This document shows, one piece after another, positions 31,361-40,972 of a DNA stretch of 41,570 bases; the stretch's first letter is position 1; every line of letters begins with the position of its first letter. The notes under the pieces were generated by a model. The model did no database searches. It was not told the origin of the DNA and saw only the letters and a list, made by a program, of their open reading frames with translations. Source of the stretch: SAR202 cluster bacterium (lineage in GTDB: Bacteria; Chloroflexota; Dehalococcoidia; Lucifugimonadales; Australimonadaceae); contig VGZX01000012.1 in the NCBI GenBank assembly GCA_016872415.1, forward strand, positions 1-41,570, read 5' to 3'. The translations under genes and the position numbers were made by a program.

Positions 31361-32545
31361 TTATCGCGCAGGCGGTGCGGCAGGTATACGCCAGCCCTGC
31401 AACCGCTTCAGCCCCTCCTCGACGCGCGCGTCGGGCGTGGTGAGCGACAGCCGCACGTAGCCCTCGCCGTGCGCCCCGTAGCCACGGCCTGGCGTGACGA
31501 CCACGCCGTGCTTGTCGAGCAGCTCAGCGGCGAGCGCCGCCGACGTCCAGCCCTCGGGGCACTTGGCCCAGACGTAGAGGCCGGCCTTCGGCGAGTTCAC
31601 CGTCAGACCCATGTCGCGCAGGACAGAGACGACGCGGTCGCGGCGCTTGCGATAGATCTCGTTATTGGCCGCGACCCACTCGTCGCTCGTCTTGCTCAAC
31701 GCCTCGATCGCCATGTATTGGATGGCCTGGGGAATGCCGGAGTCGAGGTTCGACTTCACCCGCGTGAGCGCCTCGATCAGCTTCGCGTTGCCGACGGCCA
31801 TGCCGAAGCGCCATCCGGTCATGTTGTAGGTCTTCGACACCGAATGGAACTCGATGCCCACGTCGATGGCGCCCGGCGTCTGCAAGAAGCTCGGCGCGCG
31901 GTAGCCGTCGAACGTCACCTCGGAGTACGGCGCGTCGTGGCACACGGCAAGGTCGTGCTTCTTGGCGAAGGCGACGACATCCTTGAAGAACGCCTCGGTC
32001 GCGAGGCCGCCGGTCGGGTTGTTCGGGTAGTTGATCCACAGCACCTTCGCCCGCTTGGCGATGGACTCCGGAATGCCCGCCAGGTCCGGCAGGAAGCCCC
32101 TGCTCTGCTCGAGCGCGACGAAGTGGCACTCGCCGCCCGCGAACCAGGTGCCCACCGAGTAGACGGGATAGCCGGGGTCGGGCACGATGGCGACGTCGCC
32201 GGGGTCGATTAGACACAGCGCCACGTGGCCGATGCCCTCCTTGGCGCCGATGAGCGGCACGACCTCCTTGTTCGGGTCGAGCTCCACCTGGAAGCGGCGC
32301 TTGTACCAGTCGGCGATCGCCTTGCGCGTCTCCGGCAGGCCGTCACTCTCCGGGTAGCGGTGGTTGGGCGGGTCCTGCGCCGTGCGCGTCAGCTCGTCGA
32401 TGATGTGCCGCGGCGTCGGGATGTCGGGGTCGCCGATGCCGAACGATATGACGTCGACGCCCTGCTTGCGCTTCTCCTGGATCTTGCGGCTGATCTCGAA
32501 GAAAAGGTACGGCGGGATCTTGTCGAGGCGTGAGGCGAGTTCCAA
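31361..32545 (-). CDS. dapL: LL-diaminopimelate aminotransferase
   Basis: 394 residues, PLP fold type I. It converts tetrahydrodipicolinate directly to LL-diaminopimelate, bypassing the acylated intermediates. Signatures are SFGIGDPDIPTP, NHRYPESDGLPETRKAI, WINYPNNPTGG and the PLP lysine in FHSVSKTYNMTGWRFGM. The TTG at 32545 is chosen because AGGAG lies six bases upstream. It sits 38 bases after dapF, which uses its product, so the two last steps to meso-DAP are coupled. Confidence 0.93.
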   Translation of the reverse strand: MELASRLDKIPPYLFFEISRKIQEKRKQGVDVISFGIGDPDIPTPRHIIDELTRTAQDPPNHRYPESDGLPETRKAIADWYKRRFQVELDPNKEVVPLIGAKEGIGHVALCLIDPGDVAIVPDPGYPVYSVGTWFAGGECHFVALEQSRGFLPDLAGIPESIAKRAKVLWINYPNNPTGGLATEAFFKDVVAFAKKHDLAVCHDAPYSEVTFDGYRAPSFLQTPGAIDVGIEFHSVSKTYNMTGWRFGMAVGNAKLIEALTRVKSNLDSGIPQAIQYMAIEALSKTSDEWVAANNEIYRKRRDRVVSVLRDMGLTVNSPKAGLYVWAKCPEGWTSAALAAELLDKHGVVVTPGRGYGAHGEGYVRLSLTTPDARVEEGLKRLQGWRIPAAPPAR

Positions 32546-32583
32546 GGCATGCTCCTGCTTGATATGAGTGGGTCGCGCGCGAC

Positions 32584-33495
32584 CTATGGCGCCGCGACTT
32601 CGCCGGTGAAGACCTCGACAACCGGGCCTTCCATGTAGATCGGGCCGCCGCCCGGCCACGTGATCTGCAGCTCGCCGCCCGGCACCTCGACGGTCACGTC
32701 GCTCTCCACCATGCCGTGCAGCCGCGCGGCGACGACCATGGCGCAGGCGCCGGTGCCGCAGGCCAACGTCTGGCCGGCTCCGCGCTCCCACGTCCGGGTC
32801 ACCATGCGGCGCTTGTCCACGAGGTTCGCGACGTGGAAGTTCACGCGGCGCGGAAACGCCGGATGGTGCTCCATCGGCGGGCCGAGGCGCTCGAGGTCGA
32901 CATCCTTGACCGGCGTGTCCAGGAAGGCGACGGCGTGCGGGTTGCCCATCGACACGGCGGTGACGACGAACCGCGTGCCGTCCACCGTGATGGGCGCGTC
33001 GAATATCAGCTCGTCGGGGCTGATGCCGAGGCCGCGCACCAGCGACTTGTTCAGCCTCGCGTGGTCGCTCGGCCCCGCCTTCGACTGGTCAGCGGGCACG
33101 TATGGCGCGCGCAGTATCGGCGCGCCCATGTCCACCTTCGCCCGCGTGATGACGCCGTTCTCGTAGCACGGCACGATGGTGAGGATGCCCGCGCCGGTCT
33201 CCACTTTGAGCCCCGCCTCCCCTGCCCTGGCGAGGTCGCGCTCCAGCACGAACTTCGTGAAGCAGCGAATGCCGTTGCCGCACATCTCCGACTCGGAGCC
33301 GTCGGGGTTGAACATCCGCATCCGCACGTCGGCCTTCTCGGACGGCGTCACGACGATCAGTCCGTCCGAGCCGACGCCGAAGTGCCGGTCGGACACCTTC
33401 GTGGACAGCGCCGGCCAGTCGTATTCCTCGCGGAGGCCGTTCACCAGCACGTAGTCGTTGCCCGCGCCATGCAGTTTCGAGAACGGGATGCCCAT
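32584..33495 (-). CDS. dapF: Diaminopimelate epimerase
   Basis: 303 residues. It interconverts LL- and meso-diaminopimelate for lysine and peptidoglycan. The two catalytic cysteines are in SEMCGNGIRC and TLACGTGAC, and the N-terminus has FSKLHGAGNDYVLV. The ATG at 33495 has GGTGGG upstream; the ATG at 33510 is less likely. It heads the dapF-dapL-hflX set and diverges from the broken serine hydrolase gene. Confidence 0.97.
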   Translation of the reverse strand: MGIPFSKLHGAGNDYVLVNGLREEYDWPALSTKVSDRHFGVGSDGLIVVTPSEKADVRMRMFNPDGSESEMCGNGIRCFTKFVLERDLARAGEAGLKVETGAGILTIVPCYENGVITRAKVDMGAPILRAPYVPADQSKAGPSDHARLNKSLVRGLGISPDELIFDAPITVDGTRFVVTAVSMGNPHAVAFLDTPVKDVDLERLGPPMEHHPAFPRRVNFHVANLVDKRRMVTRTWERGAGQTLACGTGACAMVVAARLHGMVESDVTVEVPGGELQITWPGGGPIYMEGPVVEVFTGEVAAP

Positions 33496-33621
33496 GCCAC
33501 AACCCACCATGCGAAATGTTGGGGGGATTGTAGCAAGAGACGGCCGGGTTCGCCTGTCGCGACAATGAACTCGGTGTCGTACCCTTGGCCCCGACGCTAA
33601 CGATGCCCCACGGGAGACCGC

Positions 33622-34825
33622 ATGAAGCTGCCGCGGCTGTGTTCCCGGCGAACGCTCGTCCTATCGCTCGCCGCGCTGCTCGCCGTCGTTGCCGCCACGA
33701 TGGCGATTTGGGCCGCGATCGCCGGCCCGGTGACGGTCTACCGCGTCGCCCGCCATGGCGACACGCAAATCGACGACTTCAAGCACTATCCCGCGCGGCC
33801 CCTCGCGGCCAGCGATGCGCCCTTCCGGTTCGCCGACGCCACCGCTCAAGGCCGCGTGCCGGCCACGGAGACCTCACGCGACGGGCAACCCATCGCGCTC
33901 GGCGACTTCCTGCTCCGCAACGACACCATCGCATTCGTGGTCGTGAAGGGCGACGCGCTCGCATTCGAGGCGTATTACCAGGGCCACGAGGCGTCATCGC
34001 TGTCGCAAGTATTCTCCGTCTCGAAATCGGTCACCTCGGTGCTGATCGGAGCGGCGCTCCAAGATGGGCTCATCCGGTCCGTCGACCAGCCCATCACCGA
34101 TTTCGTGCCAGAGTTGGCGGCGAATGGTTTCGACCGCGTTACCCTGCGCCACCTGCTCACGATGACTTCGGGATCGAGCTACATCGAAGACGACAACCCC
34201 TTCGGCATCCACGTCATTCTCAACTACATCCCTGACATCGAAGGCGAGATTCTTGGCTTCCGTGTCGTCGACGAGCCCGGCACGATCTGGCGCTACACAT
34301 CGGGTGACAATGCCCTGCTCGCGCTGGCGCTGCGGCGGGCCCCTCGGCGATAAGACGATCACGCGGTACATGCAAGAGCGGCTGTGGAGTCCGCTCGGCA
34401 TGGAGAGCGATGGTGTGTGGTCGCTCGATCGAGATGGCGACGGCCGCAAGAAGACGTGGTGCTGCCTCGCCGCCACCGCGCGCGACCTCGCCAGGATTGG
34501 GCGGCTCTACCTGCGCGAAGGAGACTGGGACGGCCACCGCATCGTGCCGGCGAACTGGGTGCATGCCTCGACGCGGCGCGACGGCGTGCCAACTGCCGAC
34601 TGGCCTGCCGACTACGCGGGCATCGGCCTGGAGAACTACGGCTATCAATGATGGATCGGCTCGAAGGCTGAGGGCGACTACCTGGCGACCGGCAAGAACG
34701 GACAATACATCTACGTCAATCCCGCCGTCGACACCGTCATCGTCCGCCTCGGTTGGAGCGCGGGCGAGTTGCCGACGAGCCGCTGGCTGTCGCTGTTCCG
34801 CCATCTGGCGACCGCGACGGAGTGA
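33622..34825 (+). pseudogene. Beta-lactamase-family serine hydrolase, frameshift plus nonsense
   Basis: An N-terminal membrane anchor (LVLSLAALLAVVAATMAIWAA) is followed by a class C/penicillin-binding-like domain with the SxxK motif in FSVSKSVTSVLIG, HLLTMTSG, and Y-T-S in WRYTSGDNALL. At 34340-34343 a run of four C has one base too many: the frame ends RRAPRR, while the next frame continues LGDKTITRYMQERLWSPLGM. A TGA at 34649-34651 then stands where Trp is expected (GYQ-stop-WIGSKAEGDYLATGKNGQ). The sequence continues to a normal end at 34825. Repaired, it would be about 400 residues. Confidence 0.85.
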
Positions 34826-34845
34826 ACGACGGCGCCATCTGGCCG

Positions 34846-35766
34846 TCATGGCAGGCGTGGCGATGCACCGCTCGCCGCGGCTCGCGCCAGCTCCCGACTG
34901 GTCTCCACCCACTCGATCCGCTCATCGTCGCGTCGGAACCAGGTGTGCTGGCGCCGAGCGAGGCTGTGCGTGGCGATCTTCGTGCGACGGACGGCCTCGT
35001 CGAGGGTCAGATCGCCGCGCAGGTGGGCGGCCAGCTCGCGATAGCCCGCGCTCGACATCGACGGCAGTTTCGAACCGTAACCCATCCCGAGCAGGCGCCG
35101 TACCTCGTCGAGGAAGCCCGTCGCCATCATCGCGTCCACGCGCGCGTCGATGCGGGCATACAGCTCCCCGCGCGGCACCCACATGCCGTGGATGCGCGGC
35201 GTAAAAGGTGGCGGCACCTTGCGCCGCTGCGCCGAGAACCGCTTCCCCGTGACGTGCCACACCTCCAACGCGCGGATCACCCGCCGCACGTTCCGTCCGT
35301 CGATCGAGGCCGCGGCCTCGGCATCCACCGCGCGCAGGCGCTCGTGCAACCGCTGCCAGCCGTGCGCCGCAGCCTCGCCCTCCAGCTCGGCGCGGAAGGC
35401 CGCGTCCGGCGGCACCACGGGCACTGTCCAACCCTCGGCCAGCCCCCACACATACTGCCCCGTGCCGCCGACCACCACCGGCGTCTTGCCCCTGCCCGCG
35501 ATGTCGGCGATGACACCGCGCGCCTGCTCGAGAAACGTGGCGAGGCTGTAGCTCTCGTCCGGGTCCACGATGTCGATGAGGTGGTGCGGCACGGCTGCAC
35601 GCTGCGCCGCGGTCGGCTTCGCCGTGCCGATGTCCATGCGCCGGTACACCTGCCGGCTGTCTGCGTTAACGATCTCGACCGGCACGCGCTCGGCGAGGTC
35701 CAGCGACGCGGCCGTCTTGCCGGAGGCTGTGGCGCCGACGATGAAGATGACCGTGGGCGATGTCAT
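34846..35766 (-). CDS. miaA: tRNA dimethylallyltransferase MiaA
   Basis: 306 residues. It adds an isopentenyl group to A37 of tRNAs reading UNN codons. The P-loop is GATASGKT. DSRQVYRRMDIGTAKP, PHHLIDIVDPDESYS, VVGGTGQYV and RRTKIATHSLARRQHTWFRR are family motifs. It is the last gene of the sua5-pps-pgk-apgM-tpiA-miaA run and is convergent with the broken hydrolase, 20 bases apart. Confidence 0.97.
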   Translation of the reverse strand: MTSPTVIFIVGATASGKTAASLDLAERVPVEIVNADSRQVYRRMDIGTAKPTAAQRAAVPHHLIDIVDPDESYSLATFLEQARGVIADIAGRGKTPVVVGGTGQYVWGLAEGWTVPVVPPDAAFRAELEGEAAAHGWQRLHERLRAVDAEAAASIDGRNVRRVIRALEVWHVTGKRFSAQRRKVPPPFTPRIHGMWVPRGELYARIDARVDAMMATGFLDEVRRLLGMGYGSKLPSMSSAGYRELAAHLRGDLTLDEAVRRTKIATHSLARRQHTWFRRDDERIEWVETSRELARAAASGASPRLP

Positions 35767-35807
35767 GGAAAGTAGGTTAGCAGGGCGCGGGGCGCATCCC
35801 CGACGCG

Positions 35808-36572
35808 CTATCGCCGTGCCGCCGCGATCTCTTGCGCGATCTTGGTGAAGTCCGGCGCCTTGAGGCTCGCGCCGCCCACGAGGGCGCCGTCCACGTCGCG
35901 CTGCGCCGCGAAGCCCGCGATGTTGTCTGGCGTGACGCTGCCGCCGTACAGCAGCGGTATGTCGCGCGACGCGGCCAGGCTCGACAGCATCGCCAAGGTG
36001 GCACGGATGGCGCCCATCATGTCCTGCGCGATCTCCGGCGTGGCCGCGCGCCCCGTGCCAATCGCCCACATCGGCTCGTAGGCGACCACGAGCCGCGCGA
36101 AGTCGCCCGGCTCCAGCCGCGCAAGGCCCGCCCGCAGCTGCCGCTCGACCACCGCCATCGCCTGCCCAGCCTCGCGCTCCGCCAGCGTCTCGCCGACGCA
36201 GAGGATGGGCGTGAGGTTGAACCGCAACGCCGCGCGCACCTTGTCGTTGATGAACGCGTCGTGCTCACCCAAGATGTGCCGCCGCTCGGAGTGGCCCACG
36301 ATGACGTGACTCGCGATGCCGGCCAGCATCGTGCCCGAAACCTCCCCCGTGAACGCGCCCTTCGCCTCCGGGTGCATGTTCTGCGCGCCCACCTGCACCG
36401 GCGATCCTCGCAACGTCTCGGCGACGGCGGGCAGCGAGATGAACGGCGGGCACACCACGCGCATCACGCCATCCACCGGGGCCAGCGACTCGCGCAGCTC
36501 ACGCGCTAGGGCCACGGCCTCGGGCAAGGTCGTGTTCATCTTCCAGTTGCCAGCGGCAATGAGCGTCGGCAT
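35808..36572 (-). CDS. tpiA: Triosephosphate isomerase
   Basis: 254 residues. It interconverts dihydroxyacetone phosphate and glyceraldehyde 3-phosphate. The catalytic Lys is in NWKMN, the His in VIVGHSERR and the Glu in AYEPMWAIGTG; LYGGSV is the phosphate loop. It lies 38 bases after apgM and 41 before miaA. Confidence 0.98.
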   Translation of the reverse strand: MPTLIAAGNWKMNTTLPEAVALARELRESLAPVDGVMRVVCPPFISLPAVAETLRGSPVQVGAQNMHPEAKGAFTGEVSGTMLAGIASHVIVGHSERRHILGEHDAFINDKVRAALRFNLTPILCVGETLAEREAGQAMAVVERQLRAGLARLEPGDFARLVVAYEPMWAIGTGRAATPEIAQDMMGAIRATLAMLSSLAASRDIPLLYGGSVTPDNIAGFAAQRDVDGALVGGASLKAPDFTKIAQEIAAARR

Positions 36573-36610
36573 CGCGACCGCCTGATGTCGAATGCGTTGG
36601 GGCGAACCGC

Positions 36611-37873
36611 CTACGGGCCGAACTTCGCCAGCTTGCCGGCGTGCGACAACGCCTGCAGCATGATGTATTTCGCCTCGAACGTGCCGAGCGAGCCGTTCCG
36701 CATCGAGCGCTCGTTGAAGCGGTCGACGCCCTCGCCAAGCGTCCACTGCGACCGCAGCAGCACGGGCACCGGGTGCCACGAATGCGCCGCGTAAATCGAG
36801 GGCGTGGCGTGGTCGCCGCAGATCACCAGCACGTCGGGCTTCATGTCCAGCAATGCCGGAATAAAGGCGTCCAGCGCCTCCAGCGCGCGCTTCTTCTTCT
36901 CGAAGTCGCCGTCTTCCCCAGCCGCGTCCGCGGGCTTGTAGTGCAGGTAGAAGTAGTCGTGCTCCGCCCAATGCTCCTTGAGCGTCGCGACCTCGGCCGC
37001 GAAGTCGGTGCCCGTCGGAATGACCTTCATGCCGATGATGCGCGCCAAGCCACGATACATGGGGTACGCGGCGATGGCCGCCGGGTTCAGCTGGTACGAC
37101 GGCCCGAATCCGGGGAGTTGCGGCAGCTCCGACCATCCGCGCAGCAGCATCTGATTCGCCGGCGCATCGTTCTTCAGCACCTCGGCCGCCTGGGCCGCGA
37201 ACGCGTTCACGGCGTTGGCCGTCTTCCGCGCGGCCAGCGTGCGCGCCTCGCGCGAATGCCCGTTCCCCTGCGCGTCGACGCCGGGAATATCCCGCACGTG
37301 CGGCTCCACTTGCAGCGGCGGCACCCCAAGCCTTTGGGGGTCCGTTTCCGTGATCTCCTCGCTCAGCCCCTCGCCGCGCAGTCGCAGCACGAAGCGGTAG
37401 TCCTTCACGTGCTTGACCGCGATCTCGACGCCGGGCACGGTGATCTTGTTCAGCTTCTCGGCCAGCGGCGCCGCCAGCTCCGACGAGATGCGCCCGGCGC
37501 GACGGTCGGTCAGGTTGCCCTGCGCGTCGACGGTGGCGAAGTTGCCGCGCGCGGCCACATCCCCCGGCAACAGCTCCATCTCGATGCCTATTGCCTCCAG
37601 CGCCCCGCGGCCGATCAGGTACTTCAAGGGCTCGTAGCCGAACAGCCCCAAGTGCCCCGGCCCGCTGCCCGGCGCGATGCCCGGCAACACGGGAGTGCTC
37701 AGGCCGCAGGCGCTCTCTTGCGCCAGCCGGTCCAGGTTGGGCACGCGGGCCGCCTCCAGTTCGCTTCGCCGAGACTGCCGTTGCGGCGCGCCGCCGAGCC
37801 CGTCCACCACGAGCATCAGTATCTTCGAGTCGCTCTTCTGTACCAGCTCCGACAGATACGGAAAGTCAATCAC
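36611..37873 (-). CDS. apgM: 2,3-bisphosphoglycerate-independent phosphoglycerate mutase, archaeal type
   Basis: 420 residues of the alkaline-phosphatase superfamily, ApgM branch, well short of the ~510 residues of GpmI. LMLVVDGLGG holds the first metal ligand. GIAPGSGPGHLGLFGYEP contains the phosphorylated Ser. KPADAAGEDGDFEKKKRALEALD and VICGDHATPSIYAAHSWHPVP carry later ligands. It starts at a GTG after GGGGTGAAGC. The branch is typical of archaea and some bacteria including Dehalococcoidia. Confidence 0.94.
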   Translation of the reverse strand: MIDFPYLSELVQKSDSKILMLVVDGLGGAPQRQSRRSELEAARVPNLDRLAQESACGLSTPVLPGIAPGSGPGHLGLFGYEPLKYLIGRGALEAIGIEMELLPGDVAARGNFATVDAQGNLTDRRAGRISSELAAPLAEKLNKITVPGVEIAVKHVKDYRFVLRLRGEGLSEEITETDPQRLGVPPLQVEPHVRDIPGVDAQGNGHSREARTLAARKTANAVNAFAAQAAEVLKNDAPANQMLLRGWSELPQLPGFGPSYQLNPAAIAAYPMYRGLARIIGMKVIPTGTDFAAEVATLKEHWAEHDYFYLHYKPADAAGEDGDFEKKKRALEALDAFIPALLDMKPDVLVICGDHATPSIYAAHSWHPVPVLLRSQWTLGEGVDRFNERSMRNGSLGTFEAKYIMLQALSHAGKLAKFGP

Positions 37874-37932
37874 GCTTCACCCCTGCACGGCAGCCCCGCG
37901 ACGCATGGACGGCGAGACGGCACGGTTTTCAG

Positions 37933-39120
37933 TCATTTGTCGTTGAGCGCGGCCACGCCGGGCAGCACCTTGCCCTCGAGGAACTCGAGGGACGCGCCGC
38001 CGCCGGTGGACACGTGCGTCATGCGGTCGGCCAGTCCCAAATGTTCCACGGCCTCGGCGGTCGATCCGCCGCCGATGATCGTCGTGCCAGACGAGGCGGC
38101 GATGGCCTCGGCCAACGCGCGCGTGCCCTCGTCGAACAGTGGCACCTCGAACACCCCCATCGGCCCGTTCCACACCACCGTCCGCATCGTCGAGAGCGCG
38201 CCGGAAAAATGAACGGCGGTCTGCGGCCCAATATCCAAAATCATCCAGCCATCGTCGACCTCGTCGACCCTGGCGACGTGCGATGGCGCGTTCTTCTCGA
38301 TCTTTTGCGCGACCACGACGTCGACCGGCAGGTACAGCTTCGTGCCCCGGTCCTCCGCCTCCTCGATGATCTCGGCGCAGGCATCCACCAGGCTCTCCTC
38401 CACGAGCGAGGCGCCCACCTCATGGTCCTCGGCCTTCAGGAACGTCGCCGCCATGCCACCGCCGATGAACAGCGCATCGACATGGCCCACCAGCCGCTGC
38501 AACACCTTGAGCTTATCGCTGACCTTGGCCCCACCGAGAATCGCGCCCAGCGGCCGCTCCGGATTGTCGAGCACGCCGCCCAGCACGCGAATCTCCCTCT
38601 CCATCACGAAGCCGGCCACCGCCGGCAGATGGCGCGCCACGCCCTCGGTCGACGCATGCGCCCGGTGCGCCGTGCCGAACGCGTCGTTCACGTACACCGT
38701 GCCCAGCCGCGCCAGCGACTTGGCGAACGCCGGGTCGTTCCGCTCCTCGCCGGGATAGAACCGGATGTTCTCCAGCAGCAACACCTCGCCGGGCTTCAGC
38801 GCCTCCGCCCTTTCACGCGCCGCCGGCTCCACCGCCGCGTGGACGTAGGTGACCGGCGCCCCCAGCAGCGACGACAGCCGCTCGGCGATGGGGCCTAGCT
38901 CGGCCTCCTTCGACGGCTTCCCGCCGGGCCGGCCCAGGTGCGTGCAGAGCACCACGCCCGCGCCGTGCTCGCGCAGGTAGTTGATGGTGGGCACCGCCGC
39001 GCGAATGCGCGAGTCGTCCGAGATCCTCGTCGTCCCGCGCTCGAACGGCACATTGAAATCCACGCGGACCAGGGCTCGCTGGCCGCTCCAGTCGATGTCG
39101 CGAATCGTCTTCTTCGCCAC
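37933..39120 (-). CDS. pgk: Phosphoglycerate kinase
   Basis: 395 residues from a GTG at 39120 with AGGGGTG upstream. RVDFNVPF, THLGRPGGKP, LLENIRFYPGEE, VNDAFGTAHRAHAS, GGAKVSDKL and GGGSTAEAVEHLG are all in place. It makes ATP from 1,3-bisphosphoglycerate. It starts two bases after the prenyl-synthase-like gene, so the two are translationally coupled. Confidence 0.98.
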   Translation of the reverse strand: MAKKTIRDIDWSGQRALVRVDFNVPFERGTTRISDDSRIRAAVPTINYLREHGAGVVLCTHLGRPGGKPSKEAELGPIAERLSSLLGAPVTYVHAAVEPAARERAEALKPGEVLLLENIRFYPGEERNDPAFAKSLARLGTVYVNDAFGTAHRAHASTEGVARHLPAVAGFVMEREIRVLGGVLDNPERPLGAILGGAKVSDKLKVLQRLVGHVDALFIGGGMAATFLKAEDHEVGASLVEESLVDACAEIIEEAEDRGTKLYLPVDVVVAQKIEKNAPSHVARVDEVDDGWMILDIGPQTAVHFSGALSTMRTVVWNGPMGVFEVPLFDEGTRALAEAIAASSGTTIIGGGSTAEAVEHLGLADRMTHVSTGGGASLEFLEGKVLPGVAALNDK

Positions 39121-39122
39121 GG

Positions 39123-40154
39123 TCACCCCTTCGTCAGCGTGTCGATGATCGCGTCCCACCGCTCGCGCGCTTGCGCGGAGACGCCCGCTCGATCCAACGA
39201 GGCCATCGCTTCGCGGGCGGTCGCCTCGGCTCGCTCCTGTGTGTAGTCGCGCGCGCCGATTTGGTCAAGTATCGCGCGCACCTTTCGCACGTCGTCCGGC
39301 TCCATCACGCGCTTGAAGTACACATCGCCCAACGCCCGCTTCTGCGCGATCGTGGCATGGTCCAGGGCGTACACCACGGGCAACAGCTTGCTCTTGTTCA
39401 GCACCCGGCCTGAGCGCCCATCGCCCTCGTGCCACAGCAGGGTCACGTCCTCGCGCATCTGCATCGCCGAGCCTGCCAGTTCGCCGAACCGCCACGCGGC
39501 CTGAATCTGCTCGTCCGTCGCTCCCGCCACGTAGGCTCCAAGCGCGATCGTGCCGCCGACCAGGGCGCCCCGCTTCGACGCCGCCATCCGCGCATACTGC
39601 GCCTCCGTCACATCGAGGCGCTCCTGATAGGTAAGGTCCATGAACTGGCCCTCGTAGTAGCGCAAGGCCGCGGCATCGAGCGCCACGACGGCGCCAAGCG
39701 TCCGCTCGGCCGCCAGCCCGGCCTCCTTCAGCCGGAACGCCGACAGCCGCGCCAGGGCGTGCAGCCCATCGCCCACGTTGATCGCCTGCGCGGGGCCCCA
39801 CACCCACCACACGGCCGGACGGTGCTCCAAATGGTGCTCGCCCAGCTGCATCTCCTCATGGACGACGATCGACTGCGCGAGCAGCTCGGCGGCGGCGATG
39901 GCCGGACGCGCATCGGCCGGCGCGCCCCAGCTGGCCGCGGCCTCGGCGCACAGCGCGCCGTAAAAGCGGTCCGGCGGCGGGCCGATCTCCAGCTGGCCGT
40001 CCTTGTCCACCCAGCCAAGCTGGTACTGCATCATGCGGTACAGGGGCAGGCCCGACGACGCGGAGCGTTCCATCAACTCGCGCAACGCCGAATTGACCGC
40101 GCCTTGGTGGTCGAGCAGCTGGTCGGGCGTTCGCGCGCGGCCGGTCATGGGCAT
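39123..40154 (-). CDS. Polyprenyl synthetase-like protein with changed Asp-rich motifs
   Basis: 343 residues with the all-helical isoprenyl-synthase fold (GQFMDLTYQERLDVTEAQYARMAASKRGALVGG, then LPVVYAL). The first Asp-rich motif reads HE100-E101-MQLGE106 instead of DDxxD, and the second reads RE235-D236-VTL instead of DDxxD. These residues normally bind three Mg ions and the diphosphates. Some activity with Glu ligands is conceivable; a non-catalytic or different role is equally possible. It lies between sua5 and pgk with two-base gaps on both sides, so it is embedded in a tight operon. Confidence 0.82.
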   Translation of the reverse strand: MPMTGRARTPDQLLDHQGAVNSALRELMERSASSGLPLYRMMQYQLGWVDKDGQLEIGPPPDRFYGALCAEAAASWGAPADARPAIAAAELLAQSIVVHEEMQLGEHHLEHRPAVWWVWGPAQAINVGDGLHALARLSAFRLKEAGLAAERTLGAVVALDAAALRYYEGQFMDLTYQERLDVTEAQYARMAASKRGALVGGTIALGAYVAGATDEQIQAAWRFGELAGSAMQMREDVTLLWHEGDGRSGRVLNKSKLLPVVYALDHATIAQKRALGDVYFKRVMEPDDVRKVRAILDQIGARDYTQERAEATAREAMASLDRAGVSAQARERWDAIIDTLTKG

Positions 40155-40156
40155 TG

Positions 40157-40795
40157 CTACGTTCCACCTCGCGCCGACCCCGCCACGTCGCACACCATCC
40201 GCAGCTGGTCGACCCCTATCGCTCCCAGCCGCACGACCCGCGCCGGCATTGTCGTCACATCGAGAATCGTCGAAGGCACCTTTTGGACGCAAGGCCCGCC
40301 ATCCAAGATCAACGGGATGCTGTTGCCCAGCTGGCGCTCCACTTCCTGCGCCGTCGTCGGCTGCGGGCCGCCGTGCAGGTTCGCGCTCGTGCCCGTGATC
40401 GGCGCGCGTCCGCCGTTGACCAGCGCGCGGGGCGTCGGGTGCGCCGGCACGCGCACGGCCACGGTGTCGCCCCCCGAAACGATGAGCGGCACCGCTGGGT
40501 TCCGCCGCAACACCAACGTCAGCGAGCCCGGCCAGAACTGTTCCGCCAGGCGCAACGCCTCCGGCGGTATGTCCACCGCCACCAGCCCCAGCTGCGCCAC
40601 CGACGCCACCAGAATGGGCAGTCCTTGCGTGGCGTCGCGTTGCTTGACGGCGAAGACTTTTCGCACCGCCGCCTCGTTGAAGATGCTGGCCCCAAGGCCG
40701 TAGAGCGTGTCGGTCGGGTACGCGACCACGTCTCCCCGCTGCAAGAGTTGAGCGGCAAGCGCGCGGTTGGAATCGCTGTCTGGCACGCAAGGCAT
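40157..40795 (-). CDS. tsaC: Threonylcarbamoyl-AMP synthase (Sua5/YrdC/TsaC)
   Basis: 212 residues. It makes the threonylcarbamoyl-AMP used for t6A37 in tRNA. Signatures are VVAYPTDTLYGLGAS, KQRDATQGLPILV, WPGSLTLVLRR, VAVRVPAHP and PITGTSANLHGG. The ATG at 40795 puts the YPTDT motif at the usual distance; upstream starts to 40924 are possible. The C-terminal Sua5 domain of longer homologues is absent. It is first in the long minus-strand operon and diverges from guaA. Confidence 0.93.
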   Translation of the reverse strand: MPCVPDSDSNRALAAQLLQRGDVVAYPTDTLYGLGASIFNEAAVRKVFAVKQRDATQGLPILVASVAQLGLVAVDIPPEALRLAEQFWPGSLTLVLRRNPAVPLIVSGGDTVAVRVPAHPTPRALVNGGRAPITGTSANLHGGPQPTTAQEVERQLGNSIPLILDGGPCVQKVPSTILDVTTMPARVVRLGAIGVDQLRMVCDVAGSARGGT

Positions 40796-40972
40796 GGCGA
40801 TGGCTTCGTTATGAGGCGGAACGGGTTCGCGCCAGTATATCACCAGCGTTTCGCTTCGGGCCACCACCCTGGCGGCGAGCGCCATTCGCACAAGATATTG
40901 TAGTCCGCTCGCATCCACTCGCAAATGCTTGCCCGCGCTTGGGTGCTACACTATCCTTACTCCAACCACCTC

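Noticed and set aside
17472..34651. TGA read as Trp (altered genetic code)
   Set aside because: TGA is the normal terminator of many intact genes here (both at 5163 and 20885, ctp, and the photolyase itself), so recoding would wreck them.
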